A DNA stretch of 64,000 bases, from assembly GCF_042650565.1 (NCBI RefSeq), contig NZ_JBHSBH010000006.1, forward strand, positions 1-64,000, written 5' to 3'. The stretch is from Nocardiopsis_B sediminis. Its GTDB lineage: Bacteria > Actinomycetota > Actinomycetes > Streptosporangiales > Streptosporangiaceae. Below, one piece after another: positions 15,294-24,071 of the stretch. Numbering within the stretch: position 1 is the first letter of the stretch; each line of letters opens with the position of its first letter. The translations under genes and the position numbers were made by a program. Below the pieces are notes generated by a model. That model worked only from the letters and a program-made list of their open reading frames with translations, had not been told where the DNA came from and did not search any database.

Positions 15294-18134
15294 TCAGCCG
15301 GCCACGGATGCCGACCCGGGGATGCGCCGGGGGGCTTCGGTCCCCGAGATCGCCCTGCTCGCCGCCCTGAGCTCTTTCGCCGAGTACAGGAGCGGGAGGT
15401 CGTCCCTGCCGTTGACGTTGAGCTTGCGGTAGATCCGGGTGAGGTGCTGCTCGACCGTGCTGACCGTGATGTGCGCCTTCTTGGAGATCTCCCGGTTGGT
15501 GTAGCCGAGCGCCGCCATCGACGCCACCCGGTACTCGGCCGGGCTCAGTGTGCTGCGGGCGTTGGGGCCCGTGGGCGCCGTGAACCCCTTCTCGAAGGCG
15601 TCGGCGATCTCCTTGCGCAGCGGCTCGGCGTGGAACTGCTCGCTGAGGCTGTCGGCCTGCTGGCCGATGAGCCGCGCCTTGACGGTCTCGCCCAGGGTCG
15701 CCAGGGAATTGCTCAACCGGGCCAGCGCGTGTGCAAGCTCCAGGCTGTGGCCGCCCTCCTGGAAGAGGTCGATCGCCTCGCGCAGCAGCGCGGGACGGTG
15801 GCGCAGCTCCTTGGTGGACGCGAGCACCATGAGCGCGAACCCGCGGATCCGGGGGGAGTCGCCATGGGGATGGGCGTAGTGCATGTCCAGGAGCTTGCGC
15901 GCCCGGGCGTCCTCCTTCAGCACGACCGACACCCCGGCGGCGCCGAGGCGCCAGGGGACCAGGAGCGGGGTGTCGACCTCCCAGGAGCGCATCAGCGATC
16001 CGCACTTCATGAAGTCGGCCAGCCCGGTGTGCGGCTGGCCGACGCTGACGTGGTAGCGGCCCCGCGCCGCGAGGTAGTGGAGACCGTAACGCGTGTGGAG
16101 AGCGCTCTCCGGCAAAGGATGCCGAAGATACTGCTCGGCTTCGTCGAACTCGCCCATCTCGGTGTGCGCTTCGATCAGGGTGGCCAGCGGCAGCGCCGCG
16201 AGCACCCCGAGGCTCCGCTGCGGCAGGGTCTCCAGCGCGATCCGCGCGTACTTGACGGCCTCCAGCAGTTCGCCCCTGCGTTCGGCGATGTGCGCGCGGA
16301 AGGCCGCCAGCGCGCTGACCCAGGTGGGGGAGCCGCGGCGCTGCGCCAGGGTGAACAGCGCCTCGGCGAGTTCCGCCGCCTGGTCGGTGCGGTCGGAGTA
16401 GACCAGGCAGAACAGGGCCGCTTCGACCGGCTCGATGTTGCAGCCTTCGAGCTGGACCGACCGCAGCACCTTCTCGGCGGTCTTCAGCGCGCCCTCGTTC
16501 ACGGTGTCCTGGAGGGTGGTGGTGAGCGTCATGACCGCTTTGCCGTACAGGCCCGTCAGCAGGAAATCGTTGCCGTCGCCCATGGGGGAGGGACGGTAGC
16601 TGCCGCGCAGCCGGTGCAGGACCGGGGGGTGGGTCGCGGCCAGCCAGTGCTCGGCCGCCAGCCGCCACACGGCGGCGTCGCCGCCTTCGCGCGCCTGGCC
16701 CGTCGCGGCCTGCTGGAGCAGTGCGTGCAGGTCCATCGCCTCGTCGTTCTGGCCGTGCCAGAGCATGCACATGAGCAGCCAGTGGATGTCGCCGCCGTGC
16801 AGCCGGCCGTCGCGGGCGGCTCGCAGCAGCATCGGGGTGTAGGGGACGGCCGACGCGGGGTTGATCCGCCATTCGGCCTTGGCCAGCGCCAAGGTGAGCG
16901 AGACGCGCTCGTCGCCCGAGCTCAGCAGGACGGCGTGGCGCAGGTAGCGCACCGCGAGCTCGTACTCGCTGGTGCTCAGCGCCTGGTCGGCCGCCTCGCG
17001 CAGGACGTCGATCGTCCAGGGGGCGTTGAGCGTGGAGTCGTCGACGATGTGGCCGGCGACCACCGTGGCCTGTATGCCCCGCGTGTACAGCACCTGCGCG
17101 GCGCGTCCGTTCAGTTCGCGGTGGAGTTCGGGTTCGATGGAGTCGAGGACCGCGGCCTTCGCGGCGGGGTGGCGGAAGCCGTCCGGCCCGAACAGCCCGA
17201 TGGCGGTCAGCCAATCCAGGGTTCCGGAGACCGTTTCCCGCTTGATGTAGAGCATGTCGGCCAGCAGCGAGGGCGACGCGAAGGTGTCGAGCACCGCACT
17301 GGCGTGCACGATGCGCAGTGTGGTGGGCCCGATACGGCGGAGAAGCGTCCGTATGGAGCCGGAAAAGCCATCGGCCGCCACCAGGCCGCCGGGGGCGCCG
17401 GCGGCATTGCGCTGGTCGTCGATCAGTGAGTGGGCGAGGAGGGCGTTTCCTCCGCTGACCCGGTGGATCTGCTCGGAGATGGGGGAGTCGGGGGCGGTGC
17501 CGAGGTGCCGCTGGGCGATGCGGGAGACGGCATCCCGGGAATACGGGGAAATCCGTAGGCGATGGCAGTTGGGGTGGTACATCAGGTCCGTTTGAATACG
17601 GAACGGAACTCCGTTGGGTCCTTCATTTGAGGTGAACACCATGAGGATGTTCTCGGTGTGGATTCGGTTGATGAAATGTAAGATTATTTCAAATGAAATC
17701 GAGTCGGCGTAATGGATGTCATCGATGGTCAGGAGGACCGTCCCTTGCCTGGCGCGGCTCGTGATGAGCTCCCATAGTCCCTGTGTGACTCCGATCCAGT
17801 TGAGGTCGTCGGGCTTGATCCCTTCGGGGGTCGCGCTGAACGCGGCCTCATGCAGGCGTTTCAACGAACTCGGGATCTCACCGAGGACGCCGCCGAGGGC
17901 CTGGAGGATCTGATGGACGACGCCCAGCGAAATGTTCTGCTCATTGCGGAGGCATGTGGCGCTCAGGTGGGTGACCCCCGATTTCGCGGCGGTGCCCGCG
18001 AAGGAGTGGAGCGTCTGGGTCTTGCCGAACCCCGCTGGCCCGGTTATCAGCGCGGCTCCGCCCCTCCCCTGCCCGCTTGTGGCGAGCATGGAGGAGAGGA
18101 CCTTGATCTCGGATTCGCGTTCGGCGAACTGCAT
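15294..18134 (-). CDS. LuxR-family regulator of the LAL type
   Basis: The start is placed at 18134 because AAGGGAAG sits just upstream; an in-frame ATG at 18176 has no ribosome site. The protein has 946 residues, normal for LAL (large ATP-binding LuxR) regulators. Walker A is GPAGFGKT (32-39), Walker B is VLLTIDDIHYAD (around 138), a long helical repeat region follows, and the C-terminus carries a LuxR HTH (LSPAEYRVASMAALGYTNREI, TVEQHLTRIYRKLNV). LAL proteins are typical pathway-specific activators of macrolide-type PKS clusters, so this is the best candidate activator of the PKS genes at 1-11349. The gene is convergent with the methyltransferase. Confidence 0.93.
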   Translation of the reverse strand: MQFAERESEIKVLSSMLATSGQGRGGAALITGPAGFGKTQTLHSFAGTAAKSGVTHLSATCLRNEQNISLGVVHQILQALGGVLGEIPSSLKRLHEAAFSATPEGIKPDDLNWIGVTQGLWELITSRARQGTVLLTIDDIHYADSISFEIILHFINRIHTENILMVFTSNEGPNGVPFRIQTDLMYHPNCHRLRISPYSRDAVSRIAQRHLGTAPDSPISEQIHRVSGGNALLAHSLIDDQRNAAGAPGGLVAADGFSGSIRTLLRRIGPTTLRIVHASAVLDTFASPSLLADMLYIKRETVSGTLDWLTAIGLFGPDGFRHPAAKAAVLDSIEPELHRELNGRAAQVLYTRGIQATVVAGHIVDDSTLNAPWTIDVLREAADQALSTSEYELAVRYLRHAVLLSSGDERVSLTLALAKAEWRINPASAVPYTPMLLRAARDGRLHGGDIHWLLMCMLWHGQNDEAMDLHALLQQAATGQAREGGDAAVWRLAAEHWLAATHPPVLHRLRGSYRPSPMGDGNDFLLTGLYGKAVMTLTTTLQDTVNEGALKTAEKVLRSVQLEGCNIEPVEAALFCLVYSDRTDQAAELAEALFTLAQRRGSPTWVSALAAFRAHIAERRGELLEAVKYARIALETLPQRSLGVLAALPLATLIEAHTEMGEFDEAEQYLRHPLPESALHTRYGLHYLAARGRYHVSVGQPHTGLADFMKCGSLMRSWEVDTPLLVPWRLGAAGVSVVLKEDARARKLLDMHYAHPHGDSPRIRGFALMVLASTKELRHRPALLREAIDLFQEGGHSLELAHALARLSNSLATLGETVKARLIGQQADSLSEQFHAEPLRKEIADAFEKGFTAPTGPNARSTLSPAEYRVASMAALGYTNREISKKAHITVSTVEQHLTRIYRKLNVNGRDDLPLLYSAKELRAASRAISGTEAPRRIPGSASVAG

Positions 18135-19292
18135 TGACTTCCCTTCGCCTTTGTGACCGTGGAGGAAGATCTGCAAGGAAGCAGGCGGGGGAGAACAGTT
18201 CCGTGTCGTCCCCAGGATCGATCGCGAACAAGGATGGGGGCGGCCGGTGCGTATCCGAAACGGACCTCGTGGGTCCGGGATATTCGGCGCACGCCGATCT
18301 GTCCCTTCCTTGCCTTATGATATTGACTCCTCTTCGCGCCAATGTGGACCGGGTGGGCCCACAAAGTGACCTGATTCATTTCGACTTCGCCCGGCGGGTC
18401 TGCTCGGGAGGGCGGGTTGTGGGGATCCCGCCTATCACAGGATGGTAACCAGGGGGTCGGATGGCCCTGGGTGCCGCGTGCCCCTGGGAGGGGTCCCGGA
18501 GGTGGTGCACTCGGCATTCGCCCTGGCCGCCCTGGTGGTCTCAGTGGTGGGGATGGGTGGCGCTACGGATGTCGGACCGCCGCGTGCGGCCGTGTTCGCC
18601 TGAGCGCACTCGAGGTGGCCACCGCATCATCCAGGCGTGAGATGGCGCGGTAGCTTTCGGTAATCTTCCGGCTCGGAATCACCTGAATGTGACTCATGTC
18701 GCCAACCTTACTCAGATGATCAAGGGCCGGAAATAGGATAACGGATCCGGAAAGATTTGGAAGCCGTGGAGGTCGGCCTCGTGCGCGGGTTGGTTGAAGG
18801 TTGTTCTGTCAGGGAAGTTTCCCGTGGTGGCCGATGTGATGGTGGTTCCTTCCTCCCTCCGGCGGGCGCCGGGTGCGTTTTTGCCGGTTGTGGCGCTCGT
18901 CGGCTGATGTTCACGGTGTTTTCAACGCCCACGATAAGCGCCCGGCGGCCGCACGCGGCAGGCCCGTAATCCGGATCCGCGGGATCGCGCCGCGGAGTGC
19001 CCCGGGAGAACTCGTCTGCGAAGTTCCTTCGGAGAAGATGGTGTTCTCGCTGGTCAACCCGGCGATTCGCACGGTGGGGCATTCTTCGTCCGGACATGGT
19101 GGCGCCGATGCCCCTGGTACGCGAGTGGACGGTAGTGGTGTACCTCGGGCCGTAGGGGTCGTTTAGGGGTACCCCGGATCTGGTGTCCCGCCTTACCGTC
19201 CCTGGGGGAATGCGGCGAATACAACGGGGGCAGTCGGTGATATCAGCAGTGGACTATCAGTGTGAACACGGTATTGACAGCGGGGCGAGACC
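18135..19292. other. 1.1 kb stretch without a convincing gene
   Basis: Upstream of both the LAL regulator and the cassette at 19293, so it must hold two divergent promoters. Short open frames (for example minus-strand 18720-19097) have Arg/Pro/Ser-rich translations with no domain and no good ribosome site. The sequence is more AT-containing than its flanks (18300-18340, 18640-18760). It includes a perfect 10-bp palindrome GGGGTACCCC at 19166-19175. It may be a long regulatory region or decayed DNA. Confidence 0.6.
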
Positions 19293-20180
19293 GTGACGTC
19301 GCCACCGGAATTGACGGATCCGGATCTCGTCCGGGCGGGGGCGCTCGAACAGGTGCTGGTCGAGGTTCCCTACAACAGCGCCGCCCAATTCCACGAGTAC
19401 TTCGGCGCGGGGGAGCTTCCGCGGCGCCTCGGCGCCTCGTGCGCATTCCAGTCCTTCGAGGTCGGACGGCTCGTCGGCGACCGGAGCGGGGCGCAGGCCG
19501 ACTATCTCGTGGACGGCCGCCACGTCGCGGCCGTCTACGCCGAGGGTGCGCGGATCACCGTGCTCGATCCCTACCTGCTGCACCGCGTCCCCCTCGTCTT
19601 GAACCGGGCCGACGCCGACGACGACGGCGCGGTGCGCACCGTGGCCGAGGCCTTCCCGGTGCGCGTGCGCGCCGACGGCACCCCGGCGCCCGCGCGCGTC
19701 CGCGCCACCTGGCGGCTCGAGCGCGCGGAGATCGTGCTGGAGTACGTCAGGTTCAGCCCCCGGCGCGGGCACAACGCCGTGTCCCGGGCCTTCACCCTGC
19801 GCATGGGCGGCGGGCTGGCCGAAGTGCCGCCGCCCGAGGAGACGGTCCGCCCGCTGCTGACGCACCCGGAGCAGAACAACGTCTCCATCCGGGTGGTCCA
19901 CCCCGGCGACCTCCACCTGCGCGAGGTCGTGTTCCCGCTCACCGGCCGCTCGGACGGCGCCGCACCCTCCGCCGACGGGCTGCTGACCAAGGACAACCAG
20001 GGGGTGGTGAGCCGTCCCGGGACCCGCGGGTTCGACACCGGCCTCGCCCTGGTCGCGGAGGCGGTCGGGGAGACGCCGGAGCGCGTGGCCGAGATCCTGC
20101 TCGAGGCGGCGGCGATCCACGCCCGCGTCGCCCCGGCGGACGGCCCCGCCATGCCCGAGTACGCGGCGGTGGACGAGTGA
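19293..20180 (+). CDS. Unassigned protein, possibly a NAT/transglutaminase-like cysteine acyltransferase
   Basis: A 295-residue soluble protein with no signal peptide or membrane segment, starting at GTG after a weak GGGGCGAGA. No family was recognised with certainty. Residues 50-92 hold Cys 50 (RLGASCAF), His 77 (DGRHVAAVY) and Asp 92 (ITVLDPYLL), and a run DPYLLHRVPL follows. In arylamine N-acetyltransferases the catalytic His and Asp are also 15 residues apart and the Cys precedes them by a few tens of residues, so a papain-like acyl-transferring fold is possible. Its stop overlaps the next start (GTGA), coupling it to the deoxyribosyltransferase-like, acyl-AMP ligase and ACP genes. If the fold is right, it could move the ACP-bound acyl group onto an amine. 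That role is inference. Confidence 0.5.
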   Translation: MTSPPELTDPDLVRAGALEQVLVEVPYNSAAQFHEYFGAGELPRRLGASCAFQSFEVGRLVGDRSGAQADYLVDGRHVAAVYAEGARITVLDPYLLHRVPLVLNRADADDDGAVRTVAEAFPVRVRADGTPAPARVRATWRLERAEIVLEYVRFSPRRGHNAVSRAFTLRMGGGLAEVPPPEETVRPLLTHPEQNNVSIRVVHPGDLHLREVVFPLTGRSDGAAPSADGLLTKDNQGVVSRPGTRGFDTGLALVAEAVGETPERVAEILLEAAAIHARVAPADGPAMPEYAAVDE

Positions 20181-20680
20181 GACCGCGATCCTTCTTCCTG
20201 GCGGGCGTGATGCAGGGGTCGCGGCAGGGCGCCGAGCTGGCCGACCAGGGCTACCGCGCCCGGCTGGGCGGCCTGATCCGGCACCGCCACCCCGACGCCG
20301 TCGTCAACGATCCGGGCGAGCTGATGGACGGCTGGCTGGGCGACCGCACCGACGCCATCCGCGCCTCACACGGGGCGCTGGCCGGGCGGGCGGTCGTGCG
20401 CCGCGAGGACCTCGACGACGGGCTCACCGAGCTGGTCGCGGTCTTCCACCGGCTCACCGACCTCGCCGCGGCCAGCGACGTGTGCGTGGCCTGGCTGCCC
20501 GGGCACCAGGCCAGCATGGGCACCGCGGCGGAGATGTACAGCGCCCACCGGGCGGGGCGGACGGTGGTGGCGATCACCCCGATGCGCCAGAACCTCGCCG
20601 TTCTGGCCTGCTCGAGCGTCGTCCTGCCCGACGAGGACGCGTTCGCCCGATGGCTGGCCGGCGACGACGGACGGGTGTGA
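20177..20680 (+). CDS. Nucleoside 2-deoxyribosyltransferase-like enzyme
   Basis: GTG at 20177 overlaps the TGA of the gene before it. The protein has 167 residues, the usual size for this family. It begins RSFFLAGVMQGS, resembling the N-terminal YLAGP-type strand and loop, and contains VAWLPGHQASMGTAAEMYSA, where Glu 119 fits the catalytic Glu of nucleoside deoxyribosyltransferases and nucleotide N-glycosidases such as the CMP hydrolases of nucleoside-antibiotic pathways. It would form or break an N-glycosidic bond of a nucleoside or nucleotide. Linkage to an acyl-AMP ligase and ACP is unusual and suggests a role in assembling or recycling a small metabolite rather than salvage. Confidence 0.65.
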   Translation: MRPRSFFLAGVMQGSRQGAELADQGYRARLGGLIRHRHPDAVVNDPGELMDGWLGDRTDAIRASHGALAGRAVVRREDLDDGLTELVAVFHRLTDLAAASDVCVAWLPGHQASMGTAAEMYSAHRAGRTVVAITPMRQNLAVLACSSVVLPDEDAFARWLAGDDGRV

Positions 20681-22410
20681 TGGGCGAGACCACGATGAGC
20701 GCCTCCGGGCCCACGCGGGAGCGCGCGGCGACGATCGTCGCCGCCCTGAGCTCGGCCGCCTCCGGTCCCGAAGCGGACCGGACACTGATGACCGCGCTCG
20801 GCAGGGGCGGCGCCGCCGCCGAGCGGCTGACGGCCGCCGAACTGGACCTGAGGGCCCGGACCGTCGCGGCGCGGCTGCGCGCCCACGGGCGGCGCGGCGA
20901 CCGCGTGCTGCTGCCCGCGGCGCCCGGCCTCGCCTTCCACATCGGCTTCCTTGCGTGCCTGTACGCGGGCATGATCGCGGTACCGGTGCCGGAGACGCGC
21001 CCCGGCGCGGCCGCCGGCCGCCTGGAGTCGATCCACCGCGACTGCGCCCCGCGCGCGGCCGTGCTCCCCGAAGCCGGGCCGGACGTCCTGCCCGGCGTGC
21101 CCGTGGTCCCCGTGGCCGCCGACGACGGAGCCGCCCCGGCCGACCCCGACACCGCCGCCTTCGCGCCGGAGACCACCGCCCTGCTCCAGTACACGTCCGG
21201 ATCCACCGGCGACCCGCGCGGCGTCGTGATCAGCCACGGCAACCTGGTCGCCAACCAGGCCGCCCTGGCCGACCGGCTCGGCGTGGCCCGCCGCACCACG
21301 GTGGTGAGCTGGCTGCCGCTCTTCCACGACATGGGGCTGTGCACCGGGCTGGCGCTGCCGCTGATCTCCGGCGCCGACCTGGTCCGCATGGAGCCGACGG
21401 CGTTCGTGCGCGACCCGTCGTCCTGGCTGCGGGCGATCTCCGCGCAGGAGGACGTCTTCAGCGCCGCGCCCGACTTCGCCTACAACCTGTGCGTGAGCCG
21501 CACGAGCGCGGCCGACCGCGCATCGCTTGACCTGTCGCCGTGGCGGCTGGCGGGCAACGGGTCCGAACCGGTCCAGGCCGAGACCCTCGACCGGTTCGCC
21601 GGCGCGTTCGCCGCGGCGGGGTTCCGCAGGGACGCCTTCCGCCCCGGCTACGGCATGGCCGAGACCACCCTCGTGGTGACGATCGGTGCGTCACGGGACC
21701 CGGTCCCGGTCCTGCGGGCGGACCGGGCCCTGCTCGCCGAGGGCAGGGTCGTGGAGACCGGCGACCCGGGCGCCGGGGTCGACCTCGTCGGCAACGGGGG
21801 CCCGACGGCGGGGACCACCCTGCGGATCGTCGACCCGCGGACGCGCACGGCGCTGGCCGACCGCACGGTGGGGGAGGTCTGGGTGCGCTCGCCCAGCAAC
21901 GGGCACGGCTACTGGCGGCGGCCCGAGGCGTCGGCCGAGACCTTCGGGGCGCGCCTGGCGGGGGCCGGCGGCATCGGCGGCGACGGGCCCTACGTCCGCA
22001 CCGGCGACCTCGGGTTCCTCTCCGGCGGGGAGCTGTTCGTGACCGGGCGCATCAAGGACGTCCTGATCATCGGCGGCATCAACTACTACCCGCAGGACGC
22101 CGAGGCCGTGGCCGCCGCCGCGCACCCCGCCTTCGCCGATCAGCCGGCCGCGGCCTGGACGCTGACCGAGGACGGGCCGGAGGTGGTCGTCGTCCTCGGG
22201 ACCGCGGAACGGGACCCCGGGACGCTGCGCGCGGCGGTCCGCGCAGCGGGGATCGCGGCCGCCCGGGTGCTGCCCGCCCCCGTCACGGTGCTGGCCGTGC
22301 GCAAGGGCGCGGTCCCGCGGACCACCAGCGGCAAGATCCAGCGCAGGGAGTGCGCCGCGCGGGCGCGCTCGGGGTCCCTCCCCGTCCTGGAAAGCTGGTC
22401 GAGCCGGTGA
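20680..22410 (+). CDS. Fatty acyl-AMP ligase (FAAL-type adenylating enzyme)
   Basis: ATG at 20680 shares its A with the upstream TGA; a second in-frame ATG lies at 20695. The protein has 576 residues. The P-loop-like A3 motif YTSGSTGDPRG is near residue 171; later come GNGSEPVQ, RPGYGMAETTL (A5), YVRTGDLGFL (A7), TGRIKDVLIIGGINYYP (A8) and the C-terminal TTSGKIQR with the A10 Lys. The GNGSEPV and NYYPQDAE segments match fatty acyl-AMP ligases of the FadD32 type rather than CoA ligases. It should adenylate a carboxylic acid and pass it to a carrier protein, most simply the ACP encoded immediately downstream with a 4-base overlap. The acid substrate is unknown. Confidence 0.88.
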   Translation: MGETTMSASGPTRERAATIVAALSSAASGPEADRTLMTALGRGGAAAERLTAAELDLRARTVAARLRAHGRRGDRVLLPAAPGLAFHIGFLACLYAGMIAVPVPETRPGAAAGRLESIHRDCAPRAAVLPEAGPDVLPGVPVVPVAADDGAAPADPDTAAFAPETTALLQYTSGSTGDPRGVVISHGNLVANQAALADRLGVARRTTVVSWLPLFHDMGLCTGLALPLISGADLVRMEPTAFVRDPSSWLRAISAQEDVFSAAPDFAYNLCVSRTSAADRASLDLSPWRLAGNGSEPVQAETLDRFAGAFAAAGFRRDAFRPGYGMAETTLVVTIGASRDPVPVLRADRALLAEGRVVETGDPGAGVDLVGNGGPTAGTTLRIVDPRTRTALADRTVGEVWVRSPSNGHGYWRRPEASAETFGARLAGAGGIGGDGPYVRTGDLGFLSGGELFVTGRIKDVLIIGGINYYPQDAEAVAAAAHPAFADQPAAAWTLTEDGPEVVVVLGTAERDPGTLRAAVRAAGIAAARVLPAPVTVLAVRKGAVPRTTSGKIQRRECAARARSGSLPVLESWSSR

Positions 22411-22682
22411 CCCGGGCACGGCCGGAGCGCGTCACCGTCGACGCGGTCGTGGAGGTGATCCGCCGCCACCTCGCGGACCTGCTCGTGATGGAGCCCGGCG
22501 AGATCGACCCGGACCTGCCGCTGAGCGCCTACGGCCTGGACTCCCAGAGCGCCGTCTCCCTCGTGGCGGTCCTGGAGGACTGGTCCGGCGCCGCGATCGA
22601 CGCCGCCATCGTCTTCGACCGCCCCTCGGCCACCGAACTCGCCGAGGCCGCCGTCGCCGCCGTCGACGGGCGTCCGGCCTGA
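22407..22682 (+). CDS. Free-standing acyl carrier protein
   Basis: GTG at 22407 overlaps the FAAL stop (GTGA). The protein has 91 residues. The phosphopantetheine site is AYGLDSQSAVS with Ser 46, preceded by DPDLPLS and followed by helix 3 with FDRPSATELAEA, the standard ACP pattern. It most likely receives the acyl group from the ligase at 20680. It could hand that group to the unassigned protein at 19293 or serve as a starter-unit carrier for the PKS; the sequence does not decide between these. Confidence 0.9.
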   Translation: MTRARPERVTVDAVVEVIRRHLADLLVMEPGEIDPDLPLSAYGLDSQSAVSLVAVLEDWSGAAIDAAIVFDRPSATELAEAAVAAVDGRPA

Positions 22683-22705
22683 CCCTGCCGGTGGGGAACC
22701 GTGGA

Positions 22706-23911
22706 TCAGCCGTGCACCGCCGGTGCCGGCGCCGTCCCGGTGCCCGGGGCGGAGGTGGCGGTGGCGGTGCCGCGGCGGTCGAGGGAGGCGGCGACGACGG
22801 CGAGGACGAGAGCGCCTGCGGGCAGGAGGGCGCCGACCCAGTTGGGGGAGGTCAGCCCCCACCCCAGGGAGATCGCGAACCCGCCGAGCCAGGCGCCGAT
22901 GGCGTTGCCGAGGTTGAAGAACCCGATGTTGAGGGCCGACGCGAGCGTCGGCGCCGAGGCGGCCTTGTCCATGACCCGCATTTGCAGCGGGGCAACGGTC
23001 GCGAACGCCGAGGCGCCGATCAGGAACAGCAGGACGGCCGAGGCGACCATGCTGTGCGCGCCCCAGGTGAAGGCGAGCAGGCTGAGGGAGAGGGCGCTCA
23101 GCGCGATGTAGAGCGTGGGCACGGGGGCGGTGTCGGTGAGCCTGCCGCCCACGGCGTTGCCGGCGACCATGCCCAGGCCGAACAGCACCAGCAGCCAGGT
23201 GACGCCGGACGCCGGGAACCCGGCGACGTCCGTCATCATCGGCGCGACGTAGGTGATGGACACGAACAGGCCGCCGAACCCGAGAACGGTCATCGCCATC
23301 GCGAGCAGCACCTGGGGGTTGCGCAGCGCCGCCAGCTCGGGGCGGATGCTCGCTCCCTCCGGCCTGGGGCCTCGCGGGACCAGGGCGAGGATGCCGGCCA
23401 GGCCCAGCACACCGAGGAGGGCGACGGCGGTGAACGTCGCGCGCCAGCCCACGTGCTGACCGAGCAGTGTGCCCGCGGGGACCCCGATGACGTTGGCGAC
23501 GGTCAGCCCGGTGAACATGGCCGCGATCGCGCCCGCCCTCCGGTGGGGTGCGACCAGGCCGGCGGCGACGACGGCGCCGATCCCGAAGAACGCGCCGTGG
23601 GCGAACGAGGCCACCACCCGCCCGGTGAGCAGCAGGCCATAGGCGGGCGCGGCGGCGGTGACCGCGTTGCCGATGACGAAGAGGACCATCAGGGCCGCGA
23701 GCATGCGCTTGCGCTCGACGCGCGTGCCCAGCGCGGTCATCAGCGGGGCGCCGATGAACACGCCCGCTGCGTACACGGTGGCCATGTGGCCGGCGGCGGA
23801 CAGGGAGACGCCGAAGTGGTCGGCGACCTCGGGGAGGACACCGGTGACGACGAACTCCGTCGTCCCGATGGCGAAGGCGCCGATGGCCAGCGCCCAGAGT
23901 GCGAGTGGCAT
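22706..23911 (-). CDS. MFS transporter, 12-helix DHA1 type
   Basis: A 401-residue protein starting MPLALWALAIGAFAIGTTEF, the opening helix typical of the AraJ/YdhP/NepI branch of DHA1 transporters; longer in-frame starts reach into the regulatory region and are unlikely. GTRVERKR marks the loop after helix 2, and GVPAGTLLGQHVGWR lies in the helix 5 region. The C-terminus is Thr/Ala/Pro-rich. It is divergent from the MarR gene at 24072, which probably controls it. The likely role is efflux of a small polar or drug-like molecule. It ends 24 bp from the ACP gene on the opposite strand, so any tie to the acyl cassette is by position only. Confidence 0.85.
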   Translation of the reverse strand: MPLALWALAIGAFAIGTTEFVVTGVLPEVADHFGVSLSAAGHMATVYAAGVFIGAPLMTALGTRVERKRMLAALMVLFVIGNAVTAAAPAYGLLLTGRVVASFAHGAFFGIGAVVAAGLVAPHRRAGAIAAMFTGLTVANVIGVPAGTLLGQHVGWRATFTAVALLGVLGLAGILALVPRGPRPEGASIRPELAALRNPQVLLAMAMTVLGFGGLFVSITYVAPMMTDVAGFPASGVTWLLVLFGLGMVAGNAVGGRLTDTAPVPTLYIALSALSLSLLAFTWGAHSMVASAVLLFLIGASAFATVAPLQMRVMDKAASAPTLASALNIGFFNLGNAIGAWLGGFAISLGWGLTSPNWVGALLPAGALVLAVVAASLDRRGTATATSAPGTGTAPAPAVHG

Positions 23912-23974
23912 AGGGGATCCATATCGTTGTCTGCGCCGGATACCTCGCAGGACAATATATGCACAAGCATGTAG

Positions 23975-23996
23975 TTGCAAACGCCTTATATTGCAA
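23975..23996. promoter_or_regulatory. Repeated TTGCAA elements between MFS and MarR genes
   Basis: TTGCAAACG occurs at 23975 and 23991, 16 bp apart. TTGCAA is itself a palindrome, so the pair forms both a direct and an inverted repeat. The surrounding 60 bp are AT-rich (ACAATATATGCA, TTATATTGC) and probably hold both divergent promoters. MarR proteins commonly bind such sites. Confidence 0.55.
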
Positions 23997-24071
23997 ACGG
24001 GGGTAGTCTGGGGGCGCGGACCGCTGGAAGCGCGGCGGTGCGGCATCCGGAACGCGGGCAGGAGGCGCGAC

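Noticed and set aside
15444..17429. Long plus-strand frame opposite the LAL regulator
   Set aside because: Low-complexity translation with no motif, while the minus strand has Walker and LuxR motifs.
18720..19097. Minus-strand 125-codon frame
   Set aside because: Arg/Pro/Thr/Ser-rich, no ribosome site, no recognisable feature.
19274..19279. TTGACA as a -35 box for the cassette
   Set aside because: It lies only 14 bp before the start codon, leaving no room for a -10 box and leader.
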